A DNA stretch of 5,664 nt, taken from positions 1 to 5,664 of the forward strand of contig CAYUIK010000073.1 in assembly GCA_964444805.1 (NCBI GenBank), given 5' to 3'. Under the pieces are notes generated by a model, which worked only from the letters and a program-made list of their open reading frames with translations, ran no database searches and was not told where the DNA came from. Origin of the DNA: RECG01 sp964444805. Its GTDB lineage: Bacteria > Bacillota_I > Bacilli_A > Acholeplasmatales > Acholeplasmataceae. A program made the position numbers and the translations under genes. Below are positions 1 through 5,543 of the stretch, one piece after another (within the stretch, counting starts at the first letter, position 1; each line of letters starts with the position of its first letter).

Positions 1-145
1 GCGTCGATTTCCCGGACCCCGATTCACCCGTCACGGCAACGAATTCGCCGAGATCGAATTTGAGGTTGATCTTTTTCATCCCGACCGATACGTTGTCCTG
101 CGACTTATAGTATTTCGAGACGTTGTCTAAACGAATCATGCTCAT
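1..145 (-). CDS. ABC transporter ATP-binding protein, N-terminal part (runs off window start)
   Basis: Only the first 48 codons are in the window. The translation begins MSMIRLDNVSKYY and ends in GESGSGKST, the Walker A (P-loop) ATP-binding motif at residues 40-48. The spacing from an IRLDNVSKYY start to the P-loop is typical of ABC ATPases that work with FtsX/MacB-like permeases (LolD/MacB/FtsE type). In Bacillota these may be fused to the permease, but nothing downstream is visible to decide that. The start ATG (145-143) has an AGGAG ribosome binding site at 160-156. A second in-frame ATG at 139-137 is less well spaced. The start overlaps the stop of the upstream phosphatase gene as ATGA, so the two are almost certainly co-transcribed and translationally coupled. 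Substrate and direction of transport are unknown. The ATPase assignment is secure; the subfamily is inferred. Confidence 0.9.
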   Translation of the reverse strand, partial: MSMIRLDNVSKYYKSQDNVSVGMKKINLKFDLGEFVAVTGESGSGKST

Positions 146-801
146 ACGTTTTTATCTCCTTCAATTAGGGGTAAGAGTTCAGCGATGCGATCGACGATCA
201 CATCGGCACCTTCTTTGACTAGAACCTCACGTGTGCGAAATCCCCACGTCACACCGATGTTTCTGATACCCGCACGTTTGGCCGTTTGGATATCGACATC
301 GGAATCACCGATAAATAGTACGTCATCCACGCCCAAATCGAGTTCTTCCAACGCTTTATAGACCATATCAGGGGCAGGCTTGTGTGCGAGCTCGAGCGTC
401 GCTCCGACGGAGACATCGAACAACCCCATGAACATCCGCTCATTAAGTTCCTTGACGAGATATTCGTGCTTGTTCGAAACCACAGCAAGCTTATAGCCTC
501 TTCTTTTCAGCGTACCTAGAAGTTCCATGATACCATCATAGGGTTTCGTCTTGTTCGCGCTGTTCTTGTCGTAATGGCTTTGAAACAAGTCATAGACCAA
601 TTGGATGTCCTGATTCGTCGCGTATTCGGGCACGGATCGTTCGATCGACTTCATCGCAGCATTTCCGACCGCCATTTTCATCTCTTCCGTAGTTCGTTTG
701 GGAAAGCCGACCCGCTGAAGCGCATGATTCATGCTATCTTTGATATCCTCGATCGTATCGAGGATCGTACCATCCATGTCGAATATAACGCCTTGCTTCA
801 T
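142..801 (-). CDS. HAD-superfamily phosphatase, phosphoglycolate/pyrophosphate phosphatase-like (Gph/PpaX type)
   Basis: Predicted soluble cytoplasmic phosphohydrolase of 219 residues, a normal length for this family. All four HAD motifs are visible: motif I DMDGT with nucleophile Asp8 and acid/base Asp10; motif II VVSN with Ser109; motif III Lys141 in HKPAPD; motif IV GDSDVD at 165-170, which holds Mg2+. The helical insert between motif I and motif II (about residues 16-95) is a C1-type cap. The GVTWGFR segment near residue 183 is characteristic of Gph/PpaX-like proteins, which dephosphorylate 2-phosphoglycolate or hydrolyse pyrophosphate; the substrate cannot be fixed from sequence. The open frame extends 23 codons further upstream, but ATG 801-799 is chosen because an AAGAGG ribosome binding site lies just before it and a TATAAT promoter element lies inside the extension. 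The TGA stop overlaps the start of the ABC ATPase gene by 4 bases, indicating an operon. Confidence 0.93.
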   Translation of the reverse strand: MKQGVIFDMDGTILDTIEDIKDSMNHALQRVGFPKRTTEEMKMAVGNAAMKSIERSVPEYATNQDIQLVYDLFQSHYDKNSANKTKPYDGIMELLGTLKRRGYKLAVVSNKHEYLVKELNERMFMGLFDVSVGATLELAHKPAPDMVYKALEELDLGVDDVLFIGDSDVDIQTAKRAGIRNIGVTWGFRTREVLVKEGADVIVDRIAELLPLIEGDKNV

Positions 802-831
802 GTGATAACCTCTTTTCCTAAAGTCACATAC

Positions 832-840
832 ATTATACCA
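832..840 (-). promoter_or_regulatory. Extended -10 promoter for the phosphatase/ABC operon
   Basis: On the minus strand a TGG followed by a perfect TATAAT (837-832) lies about 30 bases upstream of the phosphatase start. No good -35 hexamer is seen at the expected distance, which fits an extended -10 (TGN-TATAAT) promoter. It diverges from the tmRNA promoter about 75 bases away. Confidence 0.6.
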
Positions 841-915
841 TGTAACGAAAGCGGTCGTTCCGAAAAACATCGTGATCGGTTCATAAAACCAATCGTGTTA
901 AATTGTCACATATCC

Positions 916-944
916 TTTACAAAAACAATAACTTCGTGTATGAT
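916..944 (+). promoter_or_regulatory. Sigma-A-type promoter of ssrA
   Basis: TTTACA (916-921) and TATGAT (939-944) are separated by exactly 17 bases. Each hexamer matches the housekeeping consensus at five of six positions. Transcription would start around 951, three bases before the mature 5' end of the tmRNA, leaving a very short leader for RNase P to remove. Confidence 0.8.
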
Positions 945-953
945 ATACGTGCT

Positions 954-1295
954 GGGGATGTTCTGGATTCGTCAGGGCACGGCGTCAAGTATAAGCATGT
1001 CTTGGTTGCTCAAGTAAAAAAGCTGAGGTTATAATAACCGGAAACCAAACTTATTCATACGCTGCCTAAGAAAAGGTGCGTGCCAAATTTGAATTTACTT
1101 ACGGTTCTTATGCGGCCCAACTTCAGTAAGTTATATTTATTGTCTTTCCTAGAACAATAAACGAACCCTATAGGATAGTGATGCGGACTTTTTGTCCATT
1201 TCGTACGCATTAACGAAACCATAAGTGGAATAAGCATGTAGAAAGTACTTGATCAAATGTCTTGCACAGGGGTTCAATTCCCCTCATCTCCACCA
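954..1295 (+). ncRNA. ssrA: Transfer-messenger RNA (tmRNA, 10Sa RNA)
   Basis: This RNA rescues ribosomes stalled on broken mRNAs: it acts first as an alanine tRNA with SmpB, then as a short mRNA that adds a degradation tag. The 5' end GGGGATG pairs over 7 bp with CATCTCC near the 3' end (one G-U), followed by discriminator A and encoded CCA (1292-1295). GTTCTGGATTCG after the 5' arm is the usual tmRNA D-like region. The T arm AGGGG-TTCAATT-CCCCT directly precedes the acceptor strand. Helix P2 is visible as TCAAGTA (985-991) with TACTTGA (1246-1252), extended by AGGGCA (974-979) with TGTCTT (1258-1263) using G-U pairs. A PK1-like pseudoknot is CTTG 1001-1004 with CAAG 1011-1014, plus loop GCT 1008-1010 with AGC 1021-1023. 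The order is uninterrupted, so this is the one-piece form, 342 nt, near the usual size. Any protein reading frame inside it other than the tag is spurious. Confidence 0.97.
1040..1069 (+). other. tmRNA proteolysis-tag reading frame (GNQTYSYAA, stop TAA)
   Basis: Codons GGA AAC CAA ACT TAT TCA TAC GCT GCC TAA give the tag (A)GNQTYSYAA, where the first Ala comes from the charged tmRNA. The region lines up with the Bacillus subtilis tag, which also starts at a Gly codon after a UAAC-like segment and ends GCU GCC UAA. U1035 and A1036 occupy the -5/-4 positions that matter for resume-codon choice in E. coli tmRNA. The C-terminal Ala-Ala is the ClpXP-type degradation signal. The same frame is open back to GCT 1022, which would give AEVIITGNQTYSYAA, but that codon falls within the predicted PK1. 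There is a single stop, not the tandem stops of many tmRNAs. Confidence 0.85.
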
Positions 1296-1307
1296 CATAA
1301 GGAGCAT

Positions 1308-1339
1308 AGGTTTGATACAAAAGTATCATGCCTTTTTTT
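1308..1339 (+). terminator. Rho-independent terminator of ssrA
   Basis: AGGTTTGATAC (1308-1318), loop AAAA (1319-1322) and GTATCATGCCT (1323-1333) form an 11-position stem with one T-T mismatch and one G-T pair. It is followed by a run of seven T (1333-1339). It starts 12 bases after the tmRNA CCA end, so ssrA is probably a single-gene transcript. Confidence 0.78.
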
Positions 1340-1446
1340 CATGCATAAAGGGCACTTTTACCCTATATTCCAAATTCTATGTGTTCTGTAGAGGTTCGAT
1401 TTAGAACTTTTACTGAGCATATTTGATTTCTGCATTCAACCTTTTA

Positions 1447-1504
1447 ACGATTACTCAACAAGTTACACGATTACCTAACAATTTAACGATCACAGAATTA
1501 AGTA
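1447..1504 (+). repeat. Three degenerate direct repeats (ACGATTAC core) upstream of the toxin-antitoxin promoter
   Basis: ACGATTAC occurs at 1447 and 1467, and ACGATCAC at 1486, so the unit is 19-20 bp, about two helical turns. Copies 1 and 2 also share AACAA at the same offset; copy 3 is more diverged. The array ends about 10 bases before the -35 element of the toxin-antitoxin promoter. An operator for the AbrB-like antitoxin or the toxin-antitoxin complex is a reasonable inference, not shown. Confidence 0.55.
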
Positions 1505-1513
1505 CAATTAATA

Positions 1514-1542
1514 TTGCATAAATATACACAAAGTGGTAAAAT
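1514..1542 (+). promoter_or_regulatory. Promoter of the toxin-antitoxin operon
   Basis: TTGCAT (1514-1519) and TAAAAT (1537-1542) are spaced by 17 bases in an AT-rich stretch. The predicted start of transcription near 1549 leaves a leader of about 40 bases before the antitoxin ATG. It lies just downstream of the direct repeats, as expected for a repressible toxin-antitoxin promoter. Confidence 0.65.
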
Positions 1543-1589
1543 ATAGTTAGAATGTAAGAAAATAGGAAAATAGGAAAGAGGTGGATTCG

Positions 1590-1886
1590 ATGATTATAGA
1601 ACTAAGAAAAAAATCTCAAATTACGATACCCAAAGAAATCATTAATGAGTTAAATCTTCAAGAAAAAGACCAACTTGAGATTTCTATAAAAAAAGGAGTC
1701 ATTGTGATTGAGCCAGTCGCAATATATTCAAAATCATACATCCAAAAATTAGAAGAAACTGTGATGAGAATAAATGAAGACCCTTCAAAGTACAATGTTG
1801 GACCTTTTAAATCTGTAGAAGAAGCTATAAACTACTTAGAAGATTCAGATGAAGATGATGAGAAAGACAAAGAATCAAAAAAATGA
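1590..1886 (+). CDS. AbrB/MazE-family (SpoVT-AbrB domain) antitoxin
   Basis: Predicted 98-residue DNA-binding antitoxin that would neutralise the RelE-like toxin encoded next and repress their shared promoter. Residues 1-43 match the SpoVT-AbrB swapped-hairpin domain: IIELRKKSQITIPKEI, then a NLQEKDQLEI segment and a beta strand ending VIVIEPV. Residues about 45-85 form the likely toxin-wrapping tail, with KSVEEAINYLE resembling the FxSxEEAIxYLE motif of RelB-type antitoxins. The C-terminus is very acidic, then lysine-rich. ATG 1590 is preferred over in-frame GTG 1581 because AAAGAGGTGG, the ribosome binding site, covers the GTG and ends about 6 bases before the ATG. The TGA stop overlaps the toxin ATG by 4 bases. 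Codons are strongly AT-biased: a hand-counted 60-base line (1621-1680) is 30% G+C against 58% for one in the nearby Ca2+ pump (3421-3480), suggesting transfer. Confidence 0.85.
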   Translation: MIIELRKKSQITIPKEIINELNLQEKDQLEISIKKGVIVIEPVAIYSKSYIQKLEETVMRINEDPSKYNVGPFKSVEEAINYLEDSDEDDEKDKESKK

Positions 1887-2149
1887 CATATGAAATATTA
1901 TTTTCGACCAGGTTTAAGAAATCTTTTTCAAAGTTGCAAAATCAAGAAAAGAGATTATTCTACAATAAGTTATCTTTATTTATAGAGAATCACAGACACC
2001 CAAGCCTTAGAACAAAAAAGATCAAAGGTAGTGAGATACTATTTGAGTCTAGCATCAATATGTCAATCAGAGTAATTTGGACATATCAAAATGAAAATTT
2101 GATATTGATGATAGACATTGGTCACCATGACATTTTAAACAAACTATAG
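1883..2149 (+). CDS. RelE/ParE-superfamily toxin
   Basis: Predicted 88-residue basic toxin. The pattern is that of the RelE/ParE fold: two N-terminal helices (about residues 8-36) with the FSTRFKKSFSKL signature, HPSLRTKKIKG at 39-49, a beta strand with SIRVIWTY (Arg63) and a C-terminal IGHHDIL (79-85). Family members are usually ribosome-dependent mRNA endonucleases (RelE, YoeB, YafQ), while the ParE branch attacks gyrase. IGxH near the C-terminus favours the RNase branch, but this is not certain. The toxin ATG overlaps the antitoxin TGA (ATGA), and no good ribosome binding site is visible in the A-rich bases before it. It probably depends on translational coupling, which keeps antitoxin in excess. 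An AbrB-fold antitoxin with a RelE-fold toxin has a known parallel in PrlF-YhaV. The gene looks intact, ending in TAG. Confidence 0.82.
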   Translation: MTYEILFSTRFKKSFSKLQNQEKRLFYNKLSLFIENHRHPSLRTKKIKGSEILFESSINMSIRVIWTYQNENLILMIDIGHHDILNKL

Positions 2150-2351
2150 TTTTTATTTTCATATATAATTAAGAACTATGTATGTCAATTTGAACAGTTG
2201 TTTTCACAGGGCCATTTTTAAGAAGAATCATCTTTACACATGGCAATAATGCGGCAGGTGCTAATTTATCAGTAGGGGCATCAATTTGTATTAAAAATAG
2301 GTTACACGTTCCATGTTGATTATATTAAGCTGCTGTATTAAATCCAGCAAT

Positions 2352-2407
2352 TTCAAAGAGAAAAAGACTCAGAGAAAACTAGAAAATCTAGTGCTTTGAA
2401 TCTTTTT
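2352..2407 (+). terminator. Branched hairpin plus T-run, candidate terminator
   Basis: TTCAAAG (2352-2358) pairs perfectly with CTTTGAA (2394-2400). Inside it lies a second perfect hairpin ACTAGA-AAA-TCTAGT (2378-2392). TCTTTTT follows at 2401-2407. This could end the toxin-antitoxin transcript about 200 bases past the toxin stop. The stems are AT-rich and the outer loop is large, so termination strength is doubtful. Confidence 0.4.
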
Positions 2408-2415
2408 ATATATTG

Positions 2416-2481
2416 CGTTCCTGCATCTATAAAATAATTTCAGTGAGTTCACATGAGATCGTCTTTTGCATTGCAGGAACG
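2416..2481. repeat. Perfect 10-bp inverted repeat with 46-bp spacer
   Basis: CGTTCCTGCA (2416-2425) is the exact reverse complement of TGCAGGAACG (2472-2481). The arms are more GC-rich than the surrounding sequence. It could be a long stem-loop, a binding-site pair, or the ends of a small degraded element. No target-site duplication is evident at its edges. Confidence 0.6.
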
Positions 2482-2680
2482 AAGAATTATTCTCATGAAT
2501 AGTTCATAGAACGTAGATTTTCATTTTCTAAAAACTGATCCTATCGTTGTGGGAGCATATAAAATTTAAGTGCACGTACCAAACGCCAATCCCTATTTTT
2601 TCCATACCATTAGACTGCTTTGCGTGAGCCTTCGATTCAAAGAGATGGTTGGACGCTCAAACATGTGCATCCCCCCCGAC

Positions 2681-5317
2681 TTACTTCAAACGCTTGAACA
2701 GTTTCGCGAGTTCTCCGCCAAATAGAGGAATGAGACCAAGTGATACCGCTAGACCGAAATGAGTGAGTGACAGGTTGACGTTCGTCTGGAAGATCGTATT
2801 GATACCCGGCATGAAAACGACAACGACAAGCAACATAAAACCGGTCAGAACCGCATAGTTGACATATTTATTTGAAAATGGATTCACTTTAAAGACGAAC
2901 TTCGTTTCACTTCGAGCAGAAAACGTCCGCAAGAGTTCCCCTGTAATGATCGTAATAAACGCAAGCGTCTCTCCGAGCATGTCGTGCCCCCCAATAACAT
3001 AGGTTCCGATATAGTAACTGATCAGAACGGCAGTCGCCAAAAACACACTTTGAAACGCGATCGTAATGCCCATGAAACGATCGACGATCGTCGCATCGGG
3101 GTCATTAGGCTGTTGATTCATGACATCCGTTTCCTTGGGTTCGAGTCCTAAAGCAAAGGCTGGAAGGCTGTCGGTTACCAAATTGATCCACAAAATTTGA
3201 ATGGCTAAAAGCGGACTTCCCCAGCCAAGGAGCATCGCGATAAAAATGAGCATGACCTCACCGACATTACAGGACACGAGATAACCGACGAACTTCCGAA
3301 TGTTCGCATAGATCACACGACCTTCTGCAACCGCATCGACGATGGTTGTAAAATTATCATCCATCAGGATCATATCCGAAGCTTCCTTGGCGACATCCGT
3401 ACCGGTAATCCCCATGGCTACTCCGATACTCGCCTGTTTGAGTGCCGGAGCATCGTTGACTCCGTCTCCGGTCATCGATGTGATTTCGCCATTGTCCTGA
3501 AAAGCCTTGACGAGCCGAACCTTGTGCGTTGGCGATACGCGGGCGAAAATCGACGTGTTCTTGACAGCGTCGCGAAGATCGTTATCGCTCATCTTGTCGA
3601 GATCCGTCCCGCTCAGCGCAAACATTTCCTCACTTTGGATTCCGAGAGACTTTCCGATGGCTGAAGCTGTGAGCTTATGGTCACCCGTAATCATCACGAC
3701 ACGAATGCCTGCTTTATGGCAAAGTGCGATGGCCGATTTCACTTCTTCACGTGGGGGATCGATGATTCCGACCAAGCCGATGAAAACCATGTCTTTCTCT
3801 TCATCCGAAATATTGTCATACGTTGTAACGGGTTTCATTGCAAATGCGAGCACGCGTAATGCTTGGGATGCGAGCGCATCGTTTTCCGCTTCTATTCTCT
3901 GAATGAACGCTTTGTCGATCGGTTTTCTTTCTCCCTGAAAAAGATAGTGTGTCGATATGGACAAAATTCGCCCGATCGCCCCTTTCGTAAGTAACATCTT
4001 TTCCCCTTCGAAATCATGGAGGGTACTCATGCACTTTCGCACCGAATCGAAAGGATATTCGTCCAACCTTGGATGCTTTTTCCGATAGGCTTTGTGGTCG
4101 ATTCCCTTCTTTTCAGCAAGAGCGACCAAGGCGAGTTCGGTCGGATCACCGATCAACTGATCATTTCCGATGGACGAGTCGTTGCAAAGTGCACCGATTC
4201 GGGCGATCCAATCAACGTTTTCGTTGCTGCCATCGATTTTTCCGTTGAAATCATATCCGCTACCCGTAACAAAAATCGTGTTCTCGAGGTTGTGGACCTT
4301 CGTTACGACCATCTTGTTTTGCGTGAGCGTTCCCGTCTTATCCGTAGCAATCACGGTGACGCTGCCGAGAGTCTCCACAGCCGACAAGGCTTTGACAATC
4401 GCTTTTTTGTTCGCCATTTTTCTCATGCCGAGAGCAAGCACGACGGTGATTACGGTCGGGAGTCCTTCCGGAATGGCCGCAACCGCGAGGCTTACGCTCA
4501 CCATGAAGAGGTCCAGCGGATCGAATCGGTAGAGCAATCCGACGACAAAGATGAGTCCTACGACGATGATGGATGCGAACCCGAGCATTTTTCCCAATCG
4601 ATCGATTTTTTCTTGAAGCGGAGTCAAATGCTCCTCAACGGTATTCAACATCGTCTGGATCTTGCCAATTTCCGTCTTCATACCCACGGCACGAACAACA
4701 CCGAGTCCTCTGCCATAGGTGACAATGGTCGAAGCATAGGCCATATTGACGCGATCACCAATCGCGGTTTTTTCCGCAAGCGTCCGATCGGCGTCTTTTA
4801 GTACCGCTTCGGATTCACCGGTCAAAGTCGATTCGTCGATCTTCATATTGATCGTCTCGACCAGCCTGAGATCAGCAGGGACATAGTCACCGGCTTCTAA
4901 AACGACGAGATCGCCGACGACGAGTTCTCGGACGTCGAGCGACTGCAAGATATTGTTTCTCCAAACCTTGGCGTGCGGCGTACTCATCGATTTCAATGCT
5001 TCGACCGCCCGATTCGCCTTTCGCGCCTGAACCACGCTTAGCGTCGTATTCAGGATGACGATCATAAAGATGAACAACCCATCCGTGAGGTGTCCGCTCG
5101 CAATGATGCTGATGATCGCTGCAATGATCAGAAGGATGTTCAAAAATTGTCTTAACTCATCGATGATCATGAAAAAAATCGACTTGCCTTTGACTGTTTG
5201 CAGTTCGTTTTTCCCATATCTTTCAAGATTTTCTTGTACTTCCTTATCGTTCAAGCCCATCATATCGGCATCTTCTCTCGAAAAAAACGCATGTTTCGGT
5301 TCTGTATGTGCAGCCAA
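2681..5317 (-). CDS. P-type Ca2+-transporting ATPase (SERCA/PMR1-like, P2A type)
   Basis: Full-length integral membrane pump, 878 residues, expected to export Ca2+ (possibly Mn2+) using ATP. Cytoplasmic motifs are all present: actuator TGES 166-169; phosphorylation site DKTGTLT with Asp326; nucleotide-domain KGA 445-447; DPPR 520-523; TGDH 544-547; hinge GDGVND 617-622. Ten membrane segments are visible at roughly 59-75, 79-98, 244-263, 269-298, 678-699, 702-725, 749-772, 782-800, 821-838 and 852-870. Metal ligands match SERCA: Glu284 in PEGLP (M4), Asn684 and Glu687 in NVGE (M5), Asn712, Thr715 and Asp716 in NLVTD (M6), Glu794 in TGE (M8). TTG 5317-5315 is chosen as start: AGGAG lies 8 bases before it, whereas the longer ATG frame (5353) has no ribosome binding site and falls at the predicted transcription start. 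It ends in TAA. It appears to be monocistronic. Confidence 0.96.
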   Translation of the reverse strand: MAAHTEPKHAFFSREDADMMGLNDKEVQENLERYGKNELQTVKGKSIFFMIIDELRQFLNILLIIAAIISIIASGHLTDGLFIFMIVILNTTLSVVQARKANRAVEALKSMSTPHAKVWRNNILQSLDVRELVVGDLVVLEAGDYVPADLRLVETINMKIDESTLTGESEAVLKDADRTLAEKTAIGDRVNMAYASTIVTYGRGLGVVRAVGMKTEIGKIQTMLNTVEEHLTPLQEKIDRLGKMLGFASIIVVGLIFVVGLLYRFDPLDLFMVSVSLAVAAIPEGLPTVITVVLALGMRKMANKKAIVKALSAVETLGSVTVIATDKTGTLTQNKMVVTKVHNLENTIFVTGSGYDFNGKIDGSNENVDWIARIGALCNDSSIGNDQLIGDPTELALVALAEKKGIDHKAYRKKHPRLDEYPFDSVRKCMSTLHDFEGEKMLLTKGAIGRILSISTHYLFQGERKPIDKAFIQRIEAENDALASQALRVLAFAMKPVTTYDNISDEEKDMVFIGLVGIIDPPREEVKSAIALCHKAGIRVVMITGDHKLTASAIGKSLGIQSEEMFALSGTDLDKMSDNDLRDAVKNTSIFARVSPTHKVRLVKAFQDNGEITSMTGDGVNDAPALKQASIGVAMGITGTDVAKEASDMILMDDNFTTIVDAVAEGRVIYANIRKFVGYLVSCNVGEVMLIFIAMLLGWGSPLLAIQILWINLVTDSLPAFALGLEPKETDVMNQQPNDPDATIVDRFMGITIAFQSVFLATAVLISYYIGTYVIGGHDMLGETLAFITIITGELLRTFSARSETKFVFKVNPFSNKYVNYAVLTGFMLLVVVVFMPGINTIFQTNVNLSLTHFGLAVSLGLIPLFGGELAKLFKRLK

Positions 5318-5325
5318 GTGAATCA

Positions 5326-5330
5326 CTCCT
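5326..5330 (-). promoter_or_regulatory. Ribosome binding site that fixes a TTG start for the Ca2+-ATPase
   Basis: AGGAG on the minus strand (5330-5326) is followed by 8 bases and then TTG (5317-5315). No other in-frame ATG or GTG has a comparable site; the in-frame GTG at 5326-5324 overlaps the site itself. Confidence 0.75.
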
Positions 5331-5355
5331 CGCAAATTGGTGAACGCATACATTT

Positions 5356-5385
5356 ATTGTATCATATCCGATCGTCTCAAGTCAC
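5356..5385 (-). promoter_or_regulatory. Promoter of the Ca2+-ATPase gene
   Basis: On the minus strand GTGACT (5385-5380) and TACAAT (5361-5356) are 18 bases apart. The -10 matches the consensus at five of six positions and the -35 at four. Transcription would start near 5349, giving a leader of about 30 bases before the TTG start. An overlapping TATGAT a few bases upstream is an alternative -10, but it has no good -35. Confidence 0.5.
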
Positions 5386-5414
5386 ATTTTTCTTGATACT
5401 CCAGCACCAAACCA

Positions 5415-5442
5415 TTGAATCCTCATGAAAATATGATATACT
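5415..5442 (+). promoter_or_regulatory. Promoter of the tRNA array
   Basis: TTGAAT (5415-5420) and TATACT (5437-5442) are 16 bases apart and end 18 bases before the first tRNA. They diverge from the Ca2+-ATPase promoter about 30 bases away. A nearby TATGAT (5432-5437) is an alternative -10 but is too close to the same -35. Confidence 0.6.
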
Positions 5443-5460
5443 TGTCTTAGGCACACATAT

Positions 5461-5535
5461 TGGGCTATGGCCAAGCGGTTAAGGCATCGGACTTTGACTC
5501 CGAGATCGGTAGTTCAAATCTACCTAGCCCAGCCA
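5461..5535 (+). tRNA. tRNA-Gln (anticodon UUG)
   Basis: The acceptor stem TGGGCTA pairs fully with TAGCCCA (5525-5531), followed by G and encoded CCA (5533-5535). The anticodon stem TCGGA/TCCGA encloses loop CTTTGAC, with anticodon TTG at 5494-5496. A T arm with GTTCAAATC is present. It is 75 nt and complete. It is the first gene of a tightly spaced array, with 8 bases to the next tRNA. Confidence 0.97.
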
Positions 5536-5543
5536 TCTATATA

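Larger units (their letters stand above)
2150..2680. other. Convergent intergenic region without a convincing gene
   Basis: This 531-base gap separates the toxin gene from the convergent Ca2+-ATPase gene. No frame on either strand has a supported start, ribosome binding site and adequate length. What it contains: an open but startless stretch at 2194-2319, a hairpin/terminator candidate at 2352-2407, and a perfect inverted repeat at 2416-2481. The left part (to about 2540) is as AT-rich as the toxin-antitoxin genes. The last 120 bases are more GC-rich and look like native flank, with a run of seven C at 2671-2677 next to the pump stop. I could not find a strong terminator for the pump here, nor a copy of the tmRNA 3' end. 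Confidence 0.6.

Noticed and set aside
574..1017. 147-codon plus-strand open frame
   Set aside because: It is antisense to the HAD phosphatase and runs through two divergent promoters into the tmRNA. It reflects the codon bias of the real gene on the other strand.
1055..1237. 60-codon minus-strand open frame
   Set aside because: It lies wholly inside the tmRNA gene, on the opposite strand, with no ribosome binding site or recognisable protein. It is a chance frame.
992..1239. TAAGCATGT present twice in the tmRNA (992-1000 and 1231-1239)
   Set aside because: The copies flank the two strands of helix P2 but are direct, not inverted, and short. They are best explained as chance within the RNA rather than as a repeat element.
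2601..2671. Minus-strand 25-codon frame beginning MHMFERPTIS, preceded by a G-run
   Set aside because: It is very short and has no recognisable features. The G-run is not a normal ribosome binding site. It is downstream of the pump stop and probably untranslated.
2671..2677. Run of seven C as a possible phase-variation tract
   Set aside because: It lies just after the stop codon of the Ca2+-ATPase and outside any promoter I can see, so slippage there would not change a protein or a known control site.
1296..2680. Possible att-site duplication of the tmRNA 3' end
   Set aside because: I looked for a second copy of the T-arm/acceptor sequence (TTCAATTCCCCTCATCTCC) downstream and found none, so an integrative element with intact att sites is not supported within this window.
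4016..4801. 261-codon plus-strand open frame and other long frames antisense to the pump
   Set aside because: They mirror the codon structure of the well-supported Ca2+-ATPase. Their translations are rich in Arg, Ser and His with no domain signature and no ribosome binding site.
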